Assembly: GCF_001440415.1 (NCBI RefSeq)
Contig: NZ_LLYA01000112.1
Span: 186,001-250,000, forward strand
Reading direction: 5' to 3'
Source of the DNA: Bradyrhizobium retamae
GTDB taxonomy: Bacteria > Pseudomonadota > Alphaproteobacteria > Rhizobiales > Xanthobacteraceae
Length of the DNA stretch: 64,000 nt
The translations under genes and the position numbers were made by a program. Of this stretch, positions 25,551 to 34,377 are shown one piece after another (position 1 is the first letter of the stretch; every line of letters starts with the position of its first letter). The notes beneath the pieces were generated by a model. It saw only the letters and a list, made by a program, of their open reading frames with translations, had not been told where the DNA came from and ran no database searches.

Positions 25551-25784
25551 AGCCAAATTATCCAATGATTTCAAGGCGCCTTTGAAAAAAGCTCAAGACG
25601 GCCCGTAGCCTTTCAATAGCTTGGCAGCCGTTCCAAATAGAAGCAGCCTCCACAGGGGATCGGTCCGGCAACATCTAGGAGCAACTGCGCTGAATGGCCT
25701 GCGCGCGAATCAATGACTCTAGACCTATGGCTCTAAAGGTGTGGCTCTACTGCCTTTTAGCTTTTGGGCGGCGTCGCGGGGTTA

Positions 25785-25808
25785 GGGCGTGTACTCGTGA
25801 GCGCGGCT
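25785..25808. repeat. Dispersed repeat fragment, left copy
   Basis: GGGCGTGTACTC directly joined to GTGAGCGCGGCT. The same two 12-base words recur at 26615-26626 and 26641-26652, separated there by 14 bases. The two copies are in the same orientation and flank the shortened LysR gene. Confidence 0.6.
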
Positions 25809-25840
25809 TTTGACGCCGAGTTCTTCTGCTTCACGGCGCC

Positions 25841-26470
25841 TCAACTTCCGATGATGCCGACCAGACGAGGGCGGCGGTGGTTTGCGAGCGGGCTCTCGGC
25901 CCGCAGGGCGCGCAGCCATTCGCGGAAGCTAACGACCTCGGGACAATCCGCGGTGCCCTCAGGTGCAATCAGCCAATCACCGAAACCGGATCCCTCATTG
26001 ACCCGATCGCAGCGATAGCCCGGATGGTGGCCAAGACCGTGGGCTATCAGCAGGTCGATCTTGCCCTCGACCAACTCGTGCAAGCCGGCGGGCTGCAGCA
26101 CCCGCAAAGCGATTTCCGCATGCGCGCTGCGAAAGTCCGCCAACTCGAGGCGGCGGAGGTCGAAGCTGCCGTGGACCCCCAACTGCAGCAACACCGCACC
26201 TGCCGGTTTCAATAGCGAGGTCGCGTCCGCAATGCGACGAAAACCATCGGATATCTCGGGCAGATAGGCCTGACCGGCCGCGGTCAGGATGAGTTGCTTA
26301 TGCAGCCGCTCGAACAGGCGTATGCCGAGGCGCGCCTCCAGCGCTTTCACCTGCTGCCCCACAGCGGCGGGCGTCACGTGCAGCTCGTGCGCGGCCAGTT
26401 TGAAGCTGAGATGCCGCGCGGCGGCTTCGAATGCGCGGAGCGCGTTGAGTGGTGGAAGGGTGTAGGTCAT
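25841..26470 (-). pseudogene. LysR-family regulator (GcvA-like) with internally deleted effector domain
   Basis: From the ATG at 26470 the product has an intact LysR helix-turn-helix (LNALRAFEAAARHLSFKLAA, VTPAAVGQQVKALEARLGIR) and the start of the effector domain up to DLLIAHGLGHHPGYRCDRV near residue 155. It then jumps to what resembles the last conserved segment (CPEVVSFREWLRALRAES). It totals 209 residues where the family has about 300, so about 90 residues of the ligand-binding domain appear to be missing in frame. It could still bind DNA but probably not an effector. I treat it as a decayed gene. Confidence 0.6.
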
Positions 26471-26773
26471 CGCGCTGCAGCTTGACACTGATAGGCCGTG
26501 GCGTTGCAATAGATTTTCTAGTGCTTGGCTGAAGGAACGGTGCTTTGCGCTGACTTGGTGTCCCCGGTTACGGTCGGTTCGCAACGCCCTGAGATCCCAT
26601 GCCCCGCCGACCAGGGGCGTGTACTCATAAATCGAAGTTCGTGAGCGCGGCTCGACCCAAGTCCGCTATCCGGCGAGTTGCAGACCCAAACCGGACACCG
26701 CTAGGTCCGAAAGGCGCAAGAAGCGGACCTGTAGCGGTGGATTGTCGAGTATGTTTGCAAATTGAGGTGTCCA
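26471..26773. other. Divergent spacer carrying the right repeat copy
   Basis: 303 bases between the 5' ends of the damaged LysR gene and the frameshifted ATC-hydrolase-like gene. No gene is seen. The right copy of the dispersed repeat lies in the middle. Confidence 0.5.
26615..26652. repeat. Dispersed repeat fragment, right copy
   Basis: GGGCGTGTACTC and GTGAGCGCGGCT separated by 14 bases (ATAAATCGAAGTTC). It is followed by CGACCCAAGTCCGCTATCCG, a sequence style I remember from intergenic repeats of bradyrhizobia. Matches the left copy at 25785-25808. Confidence 0.55.
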
Positions 26774-27461
26774 ATGGCTGAGATCATCCATCCCTTTTAC
26801 GAGTCGCATCGCGGTGCAATGGAGGCCGCCATGCCATCGCCTCGACCTTGCCGAAGCGATGTTGTGCGAGCGCGCGCATCTATCCAATATTGATGGGATT
26901 AGGCAGGAGGTGATGGACGAATTCGAAATCGTGCTCACCCAAATGCCCTATGTCGGAGGCGCGGCAAGTCGTATGAGCGATTTCTTCATGCGTCTCATGG
27001 GCTTTATGGCCATCAGCCGAGTGCTCCGGCGACACGGCGTGTCGCTGTCCGTGATCGGCGAAATCGAACGAGAAACCTACAAGGCGCAATTGCTCACCGT
27101 GCCGGAAGCGGAACGTCTCGCCTCGGGGCGTCAATTCATGTCGTCAGAGAATCAGACTTTGCTGCGCGACCAGGCTATAAAAAGCGCTACAAAAAGCCAT
27201 CAGAAAGAGTTTCCGGAAGATTTCATCTACGATTTCGTCGAGCCGGGCCCGAGTGACAATTTTGAATTCGGCATCAACTACAAAGCTTGCGGCTTTTGCA
27301 AATTTGCGGCTCGCCATGGAGATAAAGAAATCTTGCCGAACATATGTGGGCTTGATTTCGACGCCTATGCAACGCGAGGCATCCACCTGGAAAGGACACA
27401 AACGCTGGCTGGCGGCGCGAACCACTGCAATTTCCGATTCTCGCGGCTCCCGTCGGATTAG
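26774..27461 (+). pseudogene. L-2-amino-thiazoline-4-carboxylate hydrolase family gene, frameshifted
   Basis: The main frame contains family hallmarks: QMPYVGGAASRMSDFFMRLM near the start, then a Cys-containing core (YKACGFCKFAARHGD, LPNICGLDFDAYATRG) and the end TLAGGANHCNFRFSR. The N-terminus is broken. The ATG at 26774 gives the expected MAEIIHPFYESHRGAMEAAM, but the sequence then leaves the frame, which resumes as HRLDLAEAML. One extra C at about 26834 explains this. A late start at GTG 26814 or internally would give a shortened protein. The family includes Pseudomonas ATC hydrolase and many proteins of unknown substrate. Confidence 0.65.
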
Positions 27462-28657
27462 CCGTGGTACGCAAACAGCTCGATTGGGTCGTTGAAGCCG
27501 CGCACCGGATATTCCCCGACGCGTTCGAGATCGAAATCGTTTTCGACGAAATCAGCGAACGCGCGGGACAGCAGCACCGTTTTTCCCAACTGTTTGGTGA
27601 GGGCTTCGAGACGCGAAGCCATGTTGACCGCAGGACCGATGACCGTGAAGTCGAGCCGGCTGCGCGACCCGATATTGCCGTACATGACGTCTCCGACGTG
27701 GACGCCGATGCCGTAATTCAGCGGCTCACGACCGGTTTCGCTATTTTTTTCGTTGAGAGCAAGCATGGCCTGACGGGCTTCAGCCACGGCATGCAGCAGA
27801 TTTGCGCAGGCCGACGACTGGCTGAGCGGAAAAATAGCAAGCAGGCCGTCGCCGATGAATTTCAGTATTTCCCCGCCATGTCGCGCAATCGGCTCCGACA
27901 TCGCATCGAAATAGCCGTTCAGAAGATCAATGACGTCATCGCGCGGCCAGTTGTCGGAGATCCTGGTGAAATCACGCAGATCGCAGATCATGATGGCGGC
28001 GCGTACCGTCGTCCCGCTGCCCCGCCTAGTGGCACCGGCTAGAATGAGCTCGCTGGCATGCGACCCGACATAGGTTTCGAGCAGCGTTCGCGCCAACCGG
28101 TTCTTGACGCGGATTTCGCTGACCAGCGCCAGAACCGGCAACAGTTCCAACAGGCTGGCGATATGCGCATCGTCGAACCCTCCTGGCCGGTCGGTTGCAA
28201 AAGTCACGATGTGCCGCTTACCGAGCGTATGATACAGCGGCCACGCCACATAATCGGTCAGGCCTTTCGCACGCATCTCGTCAAAGACGGCGTGCTTGCG
28301 GCCCAGTGACGGGTCCCGTTCGAGATTTTCGCGTACCTCGGTGGCGCCGTCGTGGACTTCGTTGGCGGGACTACCGATGTACTCGGATCGCTCCCTGACG
28401 TCGTAGTCGACCCTCGCAATCTCCGCCTCGCGCATCCCGTCGGCCCACATGATCCGTGCGCCAAGCCATTGCGGATGGTGGATCAGAATATGAAGCGACG
28501 CCCGCTTGACCGGAACGCCTGCTCGCTGGAGCCGGATACACAGCTCAGCGAAAATGTTGTCAATGAAGCGCTCATCACGCGTGTCGTTTGTCAGCCAGTG
28601 CAGGACGTCCCGGTCAGAACGCGCGGTAACGGGATCGATTTTTGGCGGCGCGTTCAT
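27458..28657 (-). CDS. Class III adenylate/guanylate cyclase domain protein
   Basis: A 399-residue soluble protein. The C-terminal ~180 residues are a class III cyclase domain: metal-binding Asp in IMICDLRDFTRISD, second Asp in KFIGDGLLAIFP, the NYGIGVHVGDVMYGNIG strand, and VIGPAVNMASRLE before the transition-state residues. The N-terminal ~200 residues form a poorly defined sensor region seen in rhizobial cyclases. It probably makes cAMP. AGGAG precedes the ATG at 28657; the open frame upstream lacks homology. It overlaps the end of the frameshifted hydrolase gene by 4 bp, converging. Confidence 0.88.
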   Translation of the reverse strand: MNAPPKIDPVTARSDRDVLHWLTNDTRDERFIDNIFAELCIRLQRAGVPVKRASLHILIHHPQWLGARIMWADGMREAEIARVDYDVRERSEYIGSPANEVHDGATEVRENLERDPSLGRKHAVFDEMRAKGLTDYVAWPLYHTLGKRHIVTFATDRPGGFDDAHIASLLELLPVLALVSEIRVKNRLARTLLETYVGSHASELILAGATRRGSGTTVRAAIMICDLRDFTRISDNWPRDDVIDLLNGYFDAMSEPIARHGGEILKFIGDGLLAIFPLSQSSACANLLHAVAEARQAMLALNEKNSETGREPLNYGIGVHVGDVMYGNIGSRSRLDFTVIGPAVNMASRLEALTKQLGKTVLLSRAFADFVENDFDLERVGEYPVRGFNDPIELFAYHG

Positions 28658-28881
28658 ATCTTGCTCCTGAGCAGTGACCTGGATCGACGGTACAGGATAT
28701 GTTGTGTCCCCGCGCGACCTCGTCAACGGAGTCCGCCGCAAATCTGCTTGTGCGCATTGATAGCGTTGGTGAATTTCCCGCGTTCAGAATGCCGCAGCTG
28801 GCTCGCGGCGACCGGGTGTGTCCTTCGCGTCGGCCAGCAAAAGCCGGTCAGCGACGCTGACGTCCAGCGATTGAACGCACG

Positions 28882-29709
28882 CTAATGCCCGACGAAAACG
28901 GGCTTGCGCTTGTCGATGAAGGCGCGCACCGCCTCCTTGTGATCCGCCGTTCGCGCGGAGCGGACCATGTATTCCGCTTCCTGGTCCATCGAATCCAGAA
29001 GGTCGGCCGTCAAGGCATGGTCAAGGTTGTCCTTCATGCCGGCCATAGCTTGCGAGGGACCCTCAGCCAAGGACCTTGCAAGCGCAAATGCAACGTCGCG
29101 AAGCTCGGCATCGGCGACCACCCGATTGACAAGCCCCAGGGTTTCGCAGCGGCGTGCCTCGATCCGCTCCGACAGAAACATCAACTCGCGTGCCCGGGAC
29201 GTCCCCACCAGCCGCGTCAGCAGCCAGGCGATGCCGTAGTCTCCCGTCAGGGCGATGCGGGCATATCCTGTCGTCATCACAGCCGATTCTGCGGCGATTC
29301 GAATGTCGCAGGCGAGCGCGAGCGCAAGCCCTGCGCCTGCCGCAGGTCCGGGAAGCGCTGCAATCGTCGGCTTGCGCAATCCCACCAACGCACCCGTAAG
29401 TGTGCGCTGCTTGATGCGCAAATCGGCGACCCGCTCATCGATCGGCGCTTCGGCTTTGGCAGCATTGCTCCCCATACCCTTGACGTCGCCGCCAGCGCAA
29501 AAAGCAGCGCCAGCCCCCGTGATGAGCAATGCGCCGACGCTGGAATCCTCGCCGCACTGCCGGATCATGCGCCGCAGCGCGGGGGTCAGTTGATCGGACA
29601 AGGCGTTGCGCGCCTCGGGCCGGTTCAGCGTGATCAACGCGACGCGGTTCCGGATTTCACACAGCAGCTCACCTGTTCCGGTATCGACCTCGATCCGATC
29701 TTCTGTCAT
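28882..29709 (-). CDS. Enoyl-CoA hydratase/isomerase
   Basis: A 275-residue crotonase-family enzyme. The oxyanion-hole segments are ITGAGAAFCAGGDVKGMG near residue 65 and PGPAAGAGLALALACD near 125. It is the last gene of a seven-gene leftward operon that also supplies a ligase, two acyl-CoA dehydrogenases, an SDR, a thiolase and a flavin oxidoreductase. It thus fills the hydration step of a beta-oxidation-like route. It lies 22 bp after the flavin oxidoreductase. The usual second catalytic Glu region reads LTGDYGIAWLL, so isomerase versus hydratase activity cannot be fixed. Confidence 0.9.
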   Translation of the reverse strand: MTEDRIEVDTGTGELLCEIRNRVALITLNRPEARNALSDQLTPALRRMIRQCGEDSSVGALLITGAGAAFCAGGDVKGMGSNAAKAEAPIDERVADLRIKQRTLTGALVGLRKPTIAALPGPAAGAGLALALACDIRIAAESAVMTTGYARIALTGDYGIAWLLTRLVGTSRARELMFLSERIEARRCETLGLVNRVVADAELRDVAFALARSLAEGPSQAMAGMKDNLDHALTADLLDSMDQEAEYMVRSARTADHKEAVRAFIDKRKPVFVGH

Positions 29710-29731
29710 TCGCGCTGCTCCCGTCGTGCCT

Positions 29732-30736
29732 TCACGCGACCTTCAGGGCTGCCTCGCTATCCGCGTCCAGGAATCCCGTCAACCGGCCCCTGATCAGTCG
29801 CTCGGTATCCGCCATGATCCGGTCGATCAGTTCCTTCACGGTCGGAATGTCGTGAATGAGGCCTGCGACCATGCCGCAACTCCAGGCGCCCGCGTCCATA
29901 TCGCCCTCGATCATCACCTTGGGATAGACTCCAGCGACCTGCTCGTGGATGTCGCCAATCTTCAGACTTGCGCCCTTCTCGCGCTCAACCTCCAGCAACT
30001 GGTCGACGCCCTTGTTCTTCAAGACGCGCTCCGTATTGCGCAGCGCGCGCATGACCAGCACGGTGTCGAGTTCGGTCGCCTTGACCAAGGCCTGCTTTAC
30101 ATTGTCGTGGACTGGCGCCTCCTTCGTGGCGATGAAGCGGGTGCCCATGTTCATGCCGGCGGCCCCCATCGACAGCGCCGCGACGAGGCTCCGCGCATCG
30201 GCCATGCCGCCGGACGCCACAAACGGAATCTTCAGCTCGTCCGCCGCACGGGGCAGCAGGATCATGTTCGGAATATCGTCCTCGCCGGGATGGCCGCCGC
30301 ATTCGAAGCCATCAACGCTGACAGCGTCGCAGCCAATCTTCTCGGCCTTGAGCGAGTGCCGCACTGAGGTGCATTTGTGGATCACCTTGATGCCGGCGGC
30401 TTTCAGCGCCGGCATATATTGCTCGGGGCTGCGGCCGGCGGTCTCCACGGCCTTGACGCCGCCTTCCTTGATAGCGGCGATATATTCCGGGTATGGCGGC
30501 GCGGTGAAGCTCGGCAGAAAGGTCAGGTTCACACCGAACGGCTTGTCGGTCATGCCGCGGCAGCGCGCGATTTCCTTCGCTAGCAATTCCGGCGTCTTCT
30601 GGGTGAGGCCGGTGATGATGCCAAGACCGCCGGCATTCGACACCGCGGCGGCAAGCTCGGCGAAGCCGACATAGTGCATTCCGCCCTGGATGATCGGATG
30701 TTCGATGCCGAACATTTCGGTAATTGCAGTCTTCAC
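29732..30736 (-). CDS. NAD(P)H-dependent flavin oxidoreductase / nitronate monooxygenase-like
   Basis: A 334-residue FMN TIM-barrel protein of the 2-nitropropane dioxygenase/FabK superfamily. The N-terminal phosphate-binding part is IQGGMHYVGFAELAAAVSNA, the active-site segment DGFECGGHPGEDD carries the conserved His near residue 135, and the second glycine motif is FVASGGMADARSL. I start at GTG 30736, preceded by GGAGGCACGC; the open frame reaches further up only through unrelated sequence. Members in beta-oxidation clusters are often misnamed nitronate monooxygenases; a role in reducing an enoyl or unsaturated-ring CoA intermediate is plausible here. Confidence 0.86.
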   Translation of the reverse strand: MKTAITEMFGIEHPIIQGGMHYVGFAELAAAVSNAGGLGIITGLTQKTPELLAKEIARCRGMTDKPFGVNLTFLPSFTAPPYPEYIAAIKEGGVKAVETAGRSPEQYMPALKAAGIKVIHKCTSVRHSLKAEKIGCDAVSVDGFECGGHPGEDDIPNMILLPRAADELKIPFVASGGMADARSLVAALSMGAAGMNMGTRFIATKEAPVHDNVKQALVKATELDTVLVMRALRNTERVLKNKGVDQLLEVEREKGASLKIGDIHEQVAGVYPKVMIEGDMDAGAWSCGMVAGLIHDIPTVKELIDRIMADTERLIRGRLTGFLDADSEAALKVA

Positions 30737-30789
30737 GCGTGCCTCCAATGTGTTTTGAAAGAGCTCTAGTCTAGCCGGTTTGTTGTTTG

Positions 30790-31977
30790 TCAGTGGACAA
30801 TTTCGAGGAGGCCCGCGGCGCCCATGCCGCCGCCAATACACATGGTAACAACAGCATACTTGGCCTTGCGCCGACGCCCCTCGATCAAAGCATGGCCGGT
30901 CAGCCGCGCGCCGGTCATGCCGTAGGGATGACCGACCGCGATCGATCCGCCATTGACGTTGAGCTTTTCCGGATCGATCCCAAGCTTGTCGCGACAATAG
31001 ATCACCTGCACTGCGAATGCTTCGTTCAACTCCCAGAGATCGATATCATCGACCTTGAGTCCGTGTCGCTTGAGCAGCCGGGGCACGGCATAGACCGGGC
31101 CAACTCCCATCTCGTCCGGCTCGCAACCCGCCGCAACAAAGCCGCGGAAGATACCGAGAGGCTTTAATCCTTTCTGCGCGGCCAGCTTGTCGCTCATGAT
31201 GACTGCGGCACTGGCGCCGTCCGAGAGCTGGCTCGCGTTGCCGCCAGTAATAGTGAAGCCCGGCCCCTTGGCCGGCTTGACACCTGCGAGACCTTCGGCG
31301 GTCGTATCGGGACGCGGCCCCTCGTCCGCCGATAGCGTCACCTGCTGATAGGATACAGCGCCGCTCGCCTTGTCCGTGACCGCCATCGTAGTCTTGATCG
31401 GCGCGAGTTCGTCGCTGAAGCGGCCGCCCTGTTGGGCGGCGGCTGTCCGGCGCTGGCTCTCGAGGCTGTATTCGTCCTGGCGTTCGCGCGAGATGTCGTA
31501 GCGCTTCGCAACGATCTCGGCAGTATCCAGCATCGCGATGTAGGCGTCTCCCTTCATCGCGAGCAGTTCCGGATCGACGGCATGAAAGCTGTTGAACTGG
31601 GCGTTCTGGACCAGGCTGATGGATTCACCGCCGCCGCCGATGGCAACCTCCACGCCATCGAAGATGACCGAACGCGCAGCCAGGGCAATTGCTTGCAGGC
31701 CCGACGCGCATTGGCGGTCGATGGTGGTTCCGGCCACGCTGACCGGAAGTCCGGCACGCAGCAGCGCCTTGCGCGCAATGTTCACACCCGTGGCGCCCTG
31801 CTGCATGGCGCAACCCATCACGACATCTTCGACCTCGCCGCCCTCGATCTTCGCACGCGACAACGCAGCGGAAATGGCATGACCCAGCAACGTCGCGCCT
31901 TCCGTATGATTGAGGGCACCCTTGTAAGCCTTGCCAATCGGCGTGCGAGCAGTCGAGACGATTACGGCTTCGGTCAT
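30790..31977 (-). CDS. Acetyl-CoA acyltransferase (degradative thiolase)
   Basis: A 395-residue thiolase performing the final cleavage of 3-ketoacyl-CoA. The nucleophilic Cys is in DRQCASGLQAI near residue 88, the His in LWELNEAFAVQ near 342, and the second Cys in VTMCIGGGMGAAGL at the C-terminus with GGSIAVGHPYGMTGAR before it. It differs clearly from the thiolase at 11447, being of the FadA/PaaJ-like degradative type. It lies inside the leftward catabolic operon, 53 bp after the smaller acyl-CoA dehydrogenase and 53 bp before the flavin oxidoreductase. Confidence 0.93.
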   Translation of the reverse strand: MTEAVIVSTARTPIGKAYKGALNHTEGATLLGHAISAALSRAKIEGGEVEDVVMGCAMQQGATGVNIARKALLRAGLPVSVAGTTIDRQCASGLQAIALAARSVIFDGVEVAIGGGGESISLVQNAQFNSFHAVDPELLAMKGDAYIAMLDTAEIVAKRYDISRERQDEYSLESQRRTAAAQQGGRFSDELAPIKTTMAVTDKASGAVSYQQVTLSADEGPRPDTTAEGLAGVKPAKGPGFTITGGNASQLSDGASAAVIMSDKLAAQKGLKPLGIFRGFVAAGCEPDEMGVGPVYAVPRLLKRHGLKVDDIDLWELNEAFAVQVIYCRDKLGIDPEKLNVNGGSIAVGHPYGMTGARLTGHALIEGRRRKAKYAVVTMCIGGGMGAAGLLEIVH

Positions 31978-32030
31978 TGTTTACCTCGGGTCAGGGCGCG
32001 GCAATCGATTTGCTGCGTTGGGAGGGAGAT

Positions 32031-33161
32031 TCAGCTCTGCTGCGCGTACCGCATCAAATGATAGGTCGGATCGCCGAACTGGACGTTGATGGAGCTTATT
32101 CGCTTGAAGTAGTGGCCGACGTTCAGCTCGTCGCTCATGCCCATACCGCCGTGCAGTTGCACGGCCTGCTCCGCGACGAAGCGCGCGGCGTAGCCGACCT
32201 TGGTCTTGGCGCCGGACGCAAGTTTCGATCCGTTCGGTTCCTTCGATGCCAGGCTTAGATTCAAATGCTGAGTGAGCGAAATCGATTCCTCAAGCGCGAT
32301 GAACATGTCGACCATGCGGTGCTGCAGCACCTGAAACGTTCCCAGCGCAACCCCGAACTGCTTGCGCGTCTTGCTGTATTCGAGCGTCGCAGAGTTCAGC
32401 TCCGTCATGGCACCGACGGCTTCCGCGCAAAGGGCCGCGATGGCGCGATCGCGAGCCGCCTCCAGGGCAGCGACGCCCTCGCCTTCGTTTCCCAGCATCT
32501 GGCTGGCCGGCACTTCGACTTTCATCAGCGTGAGTTCAGCGGCGCGCCGACCGTCGATCGTCTTGAAGCTCTGCAGGTGAAGATTGGCCGCATGGCGATC
32601 TACGACAAACAGACTTACGCCGTCGCGATCGCGTTGCTGGCCCGAGGTGCGCGCCGAAACGATCAGCTTGTCGGCCCAGGGCGCACCGACCACCGCAGCT
32701 TTGGTTCCGCTCAGAACAAATGTGTCTCCTTGGCGGCGTGCAGTGGTGGTGACGTTGTGGAAATCATAACGTGACCGTCCCTCCGCCCACGCCAGCGCCC
32801 ATATCGCATACCCCTCCATGATCTTCGGCAGGAACGCCTGGCGCTGCTCGGCCGAGCCGACGTCCTCGATCAGGCCACCGGCGAGGACAACCGTCTCAAG
32901 AAACGGCTCGACGACGAGGTTGCGGCCGAACTCCTGCATCACGATCATCGTCGCAAGCGAGCCGCCACCAAGGCCGCCCGCGCTTTCCTGGAACGGCGCG
33001 GCGCAAAGCCCCAGTTCGGCAAAGGATCTCCAGTGCCTGCGGCTCCAGCCCTCATCGGTCGCAACGATCTTGCGACGCTCGTCGAAATCGTACTGCTCGC
33101 GCAGGAAGCGTTGAATGCTGGAACGCAGCAGTTCCTGTTCTTCCGTCAACTGAATATCCAT
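32031..33161 (-). CDS. Acyl-CoA dehydrogenase, subunit-like partner (376 aa)
   Basis: A flavoprotein of the acyl-CoA dehydrogenase family. It has an N-terminal helical domain (LTEEQELLRSSIQRFLREQY), a central beta domain and a C-terminal four-helix bundle (QLHGGMGMSDELNVGHYFKR). The central FAD motif is less canonical (WALAWAEGRSRYDFHNVTT) than in the next dehydrogenase. Adjacent pairs of one canonical and one divergent enzyme often form heteromeric dehydrogenases for bulky substrates such as sterol side chains in actinobacteria. The gene pair here, 21 bp apart, fits that pattern by inference. Confidence 0.9.
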   Translation of the reverse strand: MDIQLTEEQELLRSSIQRFLREQYDFDERRKIVATDEGWSRRHWRSFAELGLCAAPFQESAGGLGGGSLATMIVMQEFGRNLVVEPFLETVVLAGGLIEDVGSAEQRQAFLPKIMEGYAIWALAWAEGRSRYDFHNVTTTARRQGDTFVLSGTKAAVVGAPWADKLIVSARTSGQQRDRDGVSLFVVDRHAANLHLQSFKTIDGRRAAELTLMKVEVPASQMLGNEGEGVAALEAARDRAIAALCAEAVGAMTELNSATLEYSKTRKQFGVALGTFQVLQHRMVDMFIALEESISLTQHLNLSLASKEPNGSKLASGAKTKVGYAARFVAEQAVQLHGGMGMSDELNVGHYFKRISSINVQFGDPTYHLMRYAQQS

Positions 33162-33182
33162 CCGATGCCTCGTGCGATGTTG

Positions 33183-34364
33183 TCAGAGACCCAAAACAGC
33201 TTTCGCGATGATGTTGCGCTGGATTTCGTTCGATCCCCCGTAAATGCTGAGCTTGCGGGAGTTCAGGTACTTTTCGGTCGCGGTGTGCCCGTAGTCTGGC
33301 CCCGGCATGAAGCGGTTGGCGCTTACCGGGTGCTCACGGATGGCCAGAGCGTAATTGCCGATCGCCTGGTGCGTCAGGTCGGTGATGCGCTGGAATATCT
33401 CGGTGCCGCGGATCTTGAACAGCGACGCGGCCGGCCCCGGATCGATGCCGCGTGACATCTGAGCCACGATACGCAGTTCGGTTGCCTCCAGCGCCAGCAC
33501 ATCGAGCTCGACGCGCGCGATCTCCCTGATGAATTCCCCGAAGGACGGATCATCCTCGCCGATCTCGGTTCTCACGATCTGCTTGAGACGCCCGAGATAC
33601 CGAGTGGACCGGCCGATCCCGGCCATGCTGGTACGCTCGTTGCCCAACAGGAATTTGGCGTAGGTCCAGCCCTTGTTCTCCTCGCCGATCAAATTCTCCA
33701 CGGGGACGCGCACGTCCTCGAGGAACACGTCGTTGACTTCATGCGATCCGTCGATGGTGATGATGGGCCGCACGGTGACGCCGGGCGAATTCATGTCGAT
33801 CAGGAGGAACGAGATGCCCGCCTGGGGCTTTGCGGCAGGATCCGTGCGCACCAGGCAGAAAATCCAGTCGGCATGCTGGGCCAGCGTCGTCCAGGTCTTG
33901 TGGCCGTTAACGATGTAGTGGTCGCCGTCGCGCACCGCCTTGGTGCGAACGGACGCAAGGTCGGAGCCTGAGCCCGGCTCCGAATAGCCCTGGCACCACC
34001 AGTCGTCACCGGAGAGGATTCGCGGCAGAAACTTCTGCTTCTGCCCATCGTTGCCGAAGGTGTAGATGACCGGACCGACCATGGTGATGCTGAATGCGAG
34101 CGGCGGCAGCGTCCCGGCGCGTGAGGTCTCCTGTTCAAAGATGAAGCGCTGTGTGACCGACCAGCCCGGGCCGCCATATTCCTTGGGCCAGAGCGGCGCG
34201 ATCCAGCCCTTCTTGTAGAGGATCCTGTGCCACAGCAGCGACTGCTCCTTGGTCAAATCGGTCTCGGGGTTTGGAACGCGCATTTCCGGCGGATAGTTCT
34301 CCGCGATAAAAGCACGCACCTCGTCACGAAACGCAGCGTCCTCGCTGGAAAGGTCGAGCTCCAT
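33183..34364 (-). CDS. Acyl-CoA dehydrogenase (393 aa)
   Basis: Canonical acyl-CoA dehydrogenase of 393 residues. The N-terminal helical domain leads to the FAD/substrate segments WWCQGYSEPGSGSDLASVRT near residue 125 and DHYIVNGHKTWTTLAQHADW near 150. The C-terminal helices include HQAIGNYALAIREHPVSANR, ending in SIYGGSNEIQRNIIAKAVLG, the signature that closes around FAD. It introduces the first double bond into an acyl-CoA. Encoded 13 bp after the unusual SDR and 21 bp before the divergent dehydrogenase, in the operon headed by the acyl-CoA ligase. Confidence 0.94.
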   Translation of the reverse strand: MELDLSSEDAAFRDEVRAFIAENYPPEMRVPNPETDLTKEQSLLWHRILYKKGWIAPLWPKEYGGPGWSVTQRFIFEQETSRAGTLPPLAFSITMVGPVIYTFGNDGQKQKFLPRILSGDDWWCQGYSEPGSGSDLASVRTKAVRDGDHYIVNGHKTWTTLAQHADWIFCLVRTDPAAKPQAGISFLLIDMNSPGVTVRPIITIDGSHEVNDVFLEDVRVPVENLIGEENKGWTYAKFLLGNERTSMAGIGRSTRYLGRLKQIVRTEIGEDDPSFGEFIREIARVELDVLALEATELRIVAQMSRGIDPGPAASLFKIRGTEIFQRITDLTHQAIGNYALAIREHPVSANRFMPGPDYGHTATEKYLNSRKLSIYGGSNEIQRNIIAKAVLGL

Positions 34365-34377
34365 CGTGCGAGGCTCC

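Larger units (their letters stand above)
25400..25840. other. Spacer with tRNA remnant and repeat fragment
   Basis: 441 bases without a supported protein gene. It holds a 47-base 3' half of a tRNA (25504-25550, minus strand) and a fragment of a dispersed repeat (25785-25808). It lies just left of two damaged genes. Confidence 0.6.
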
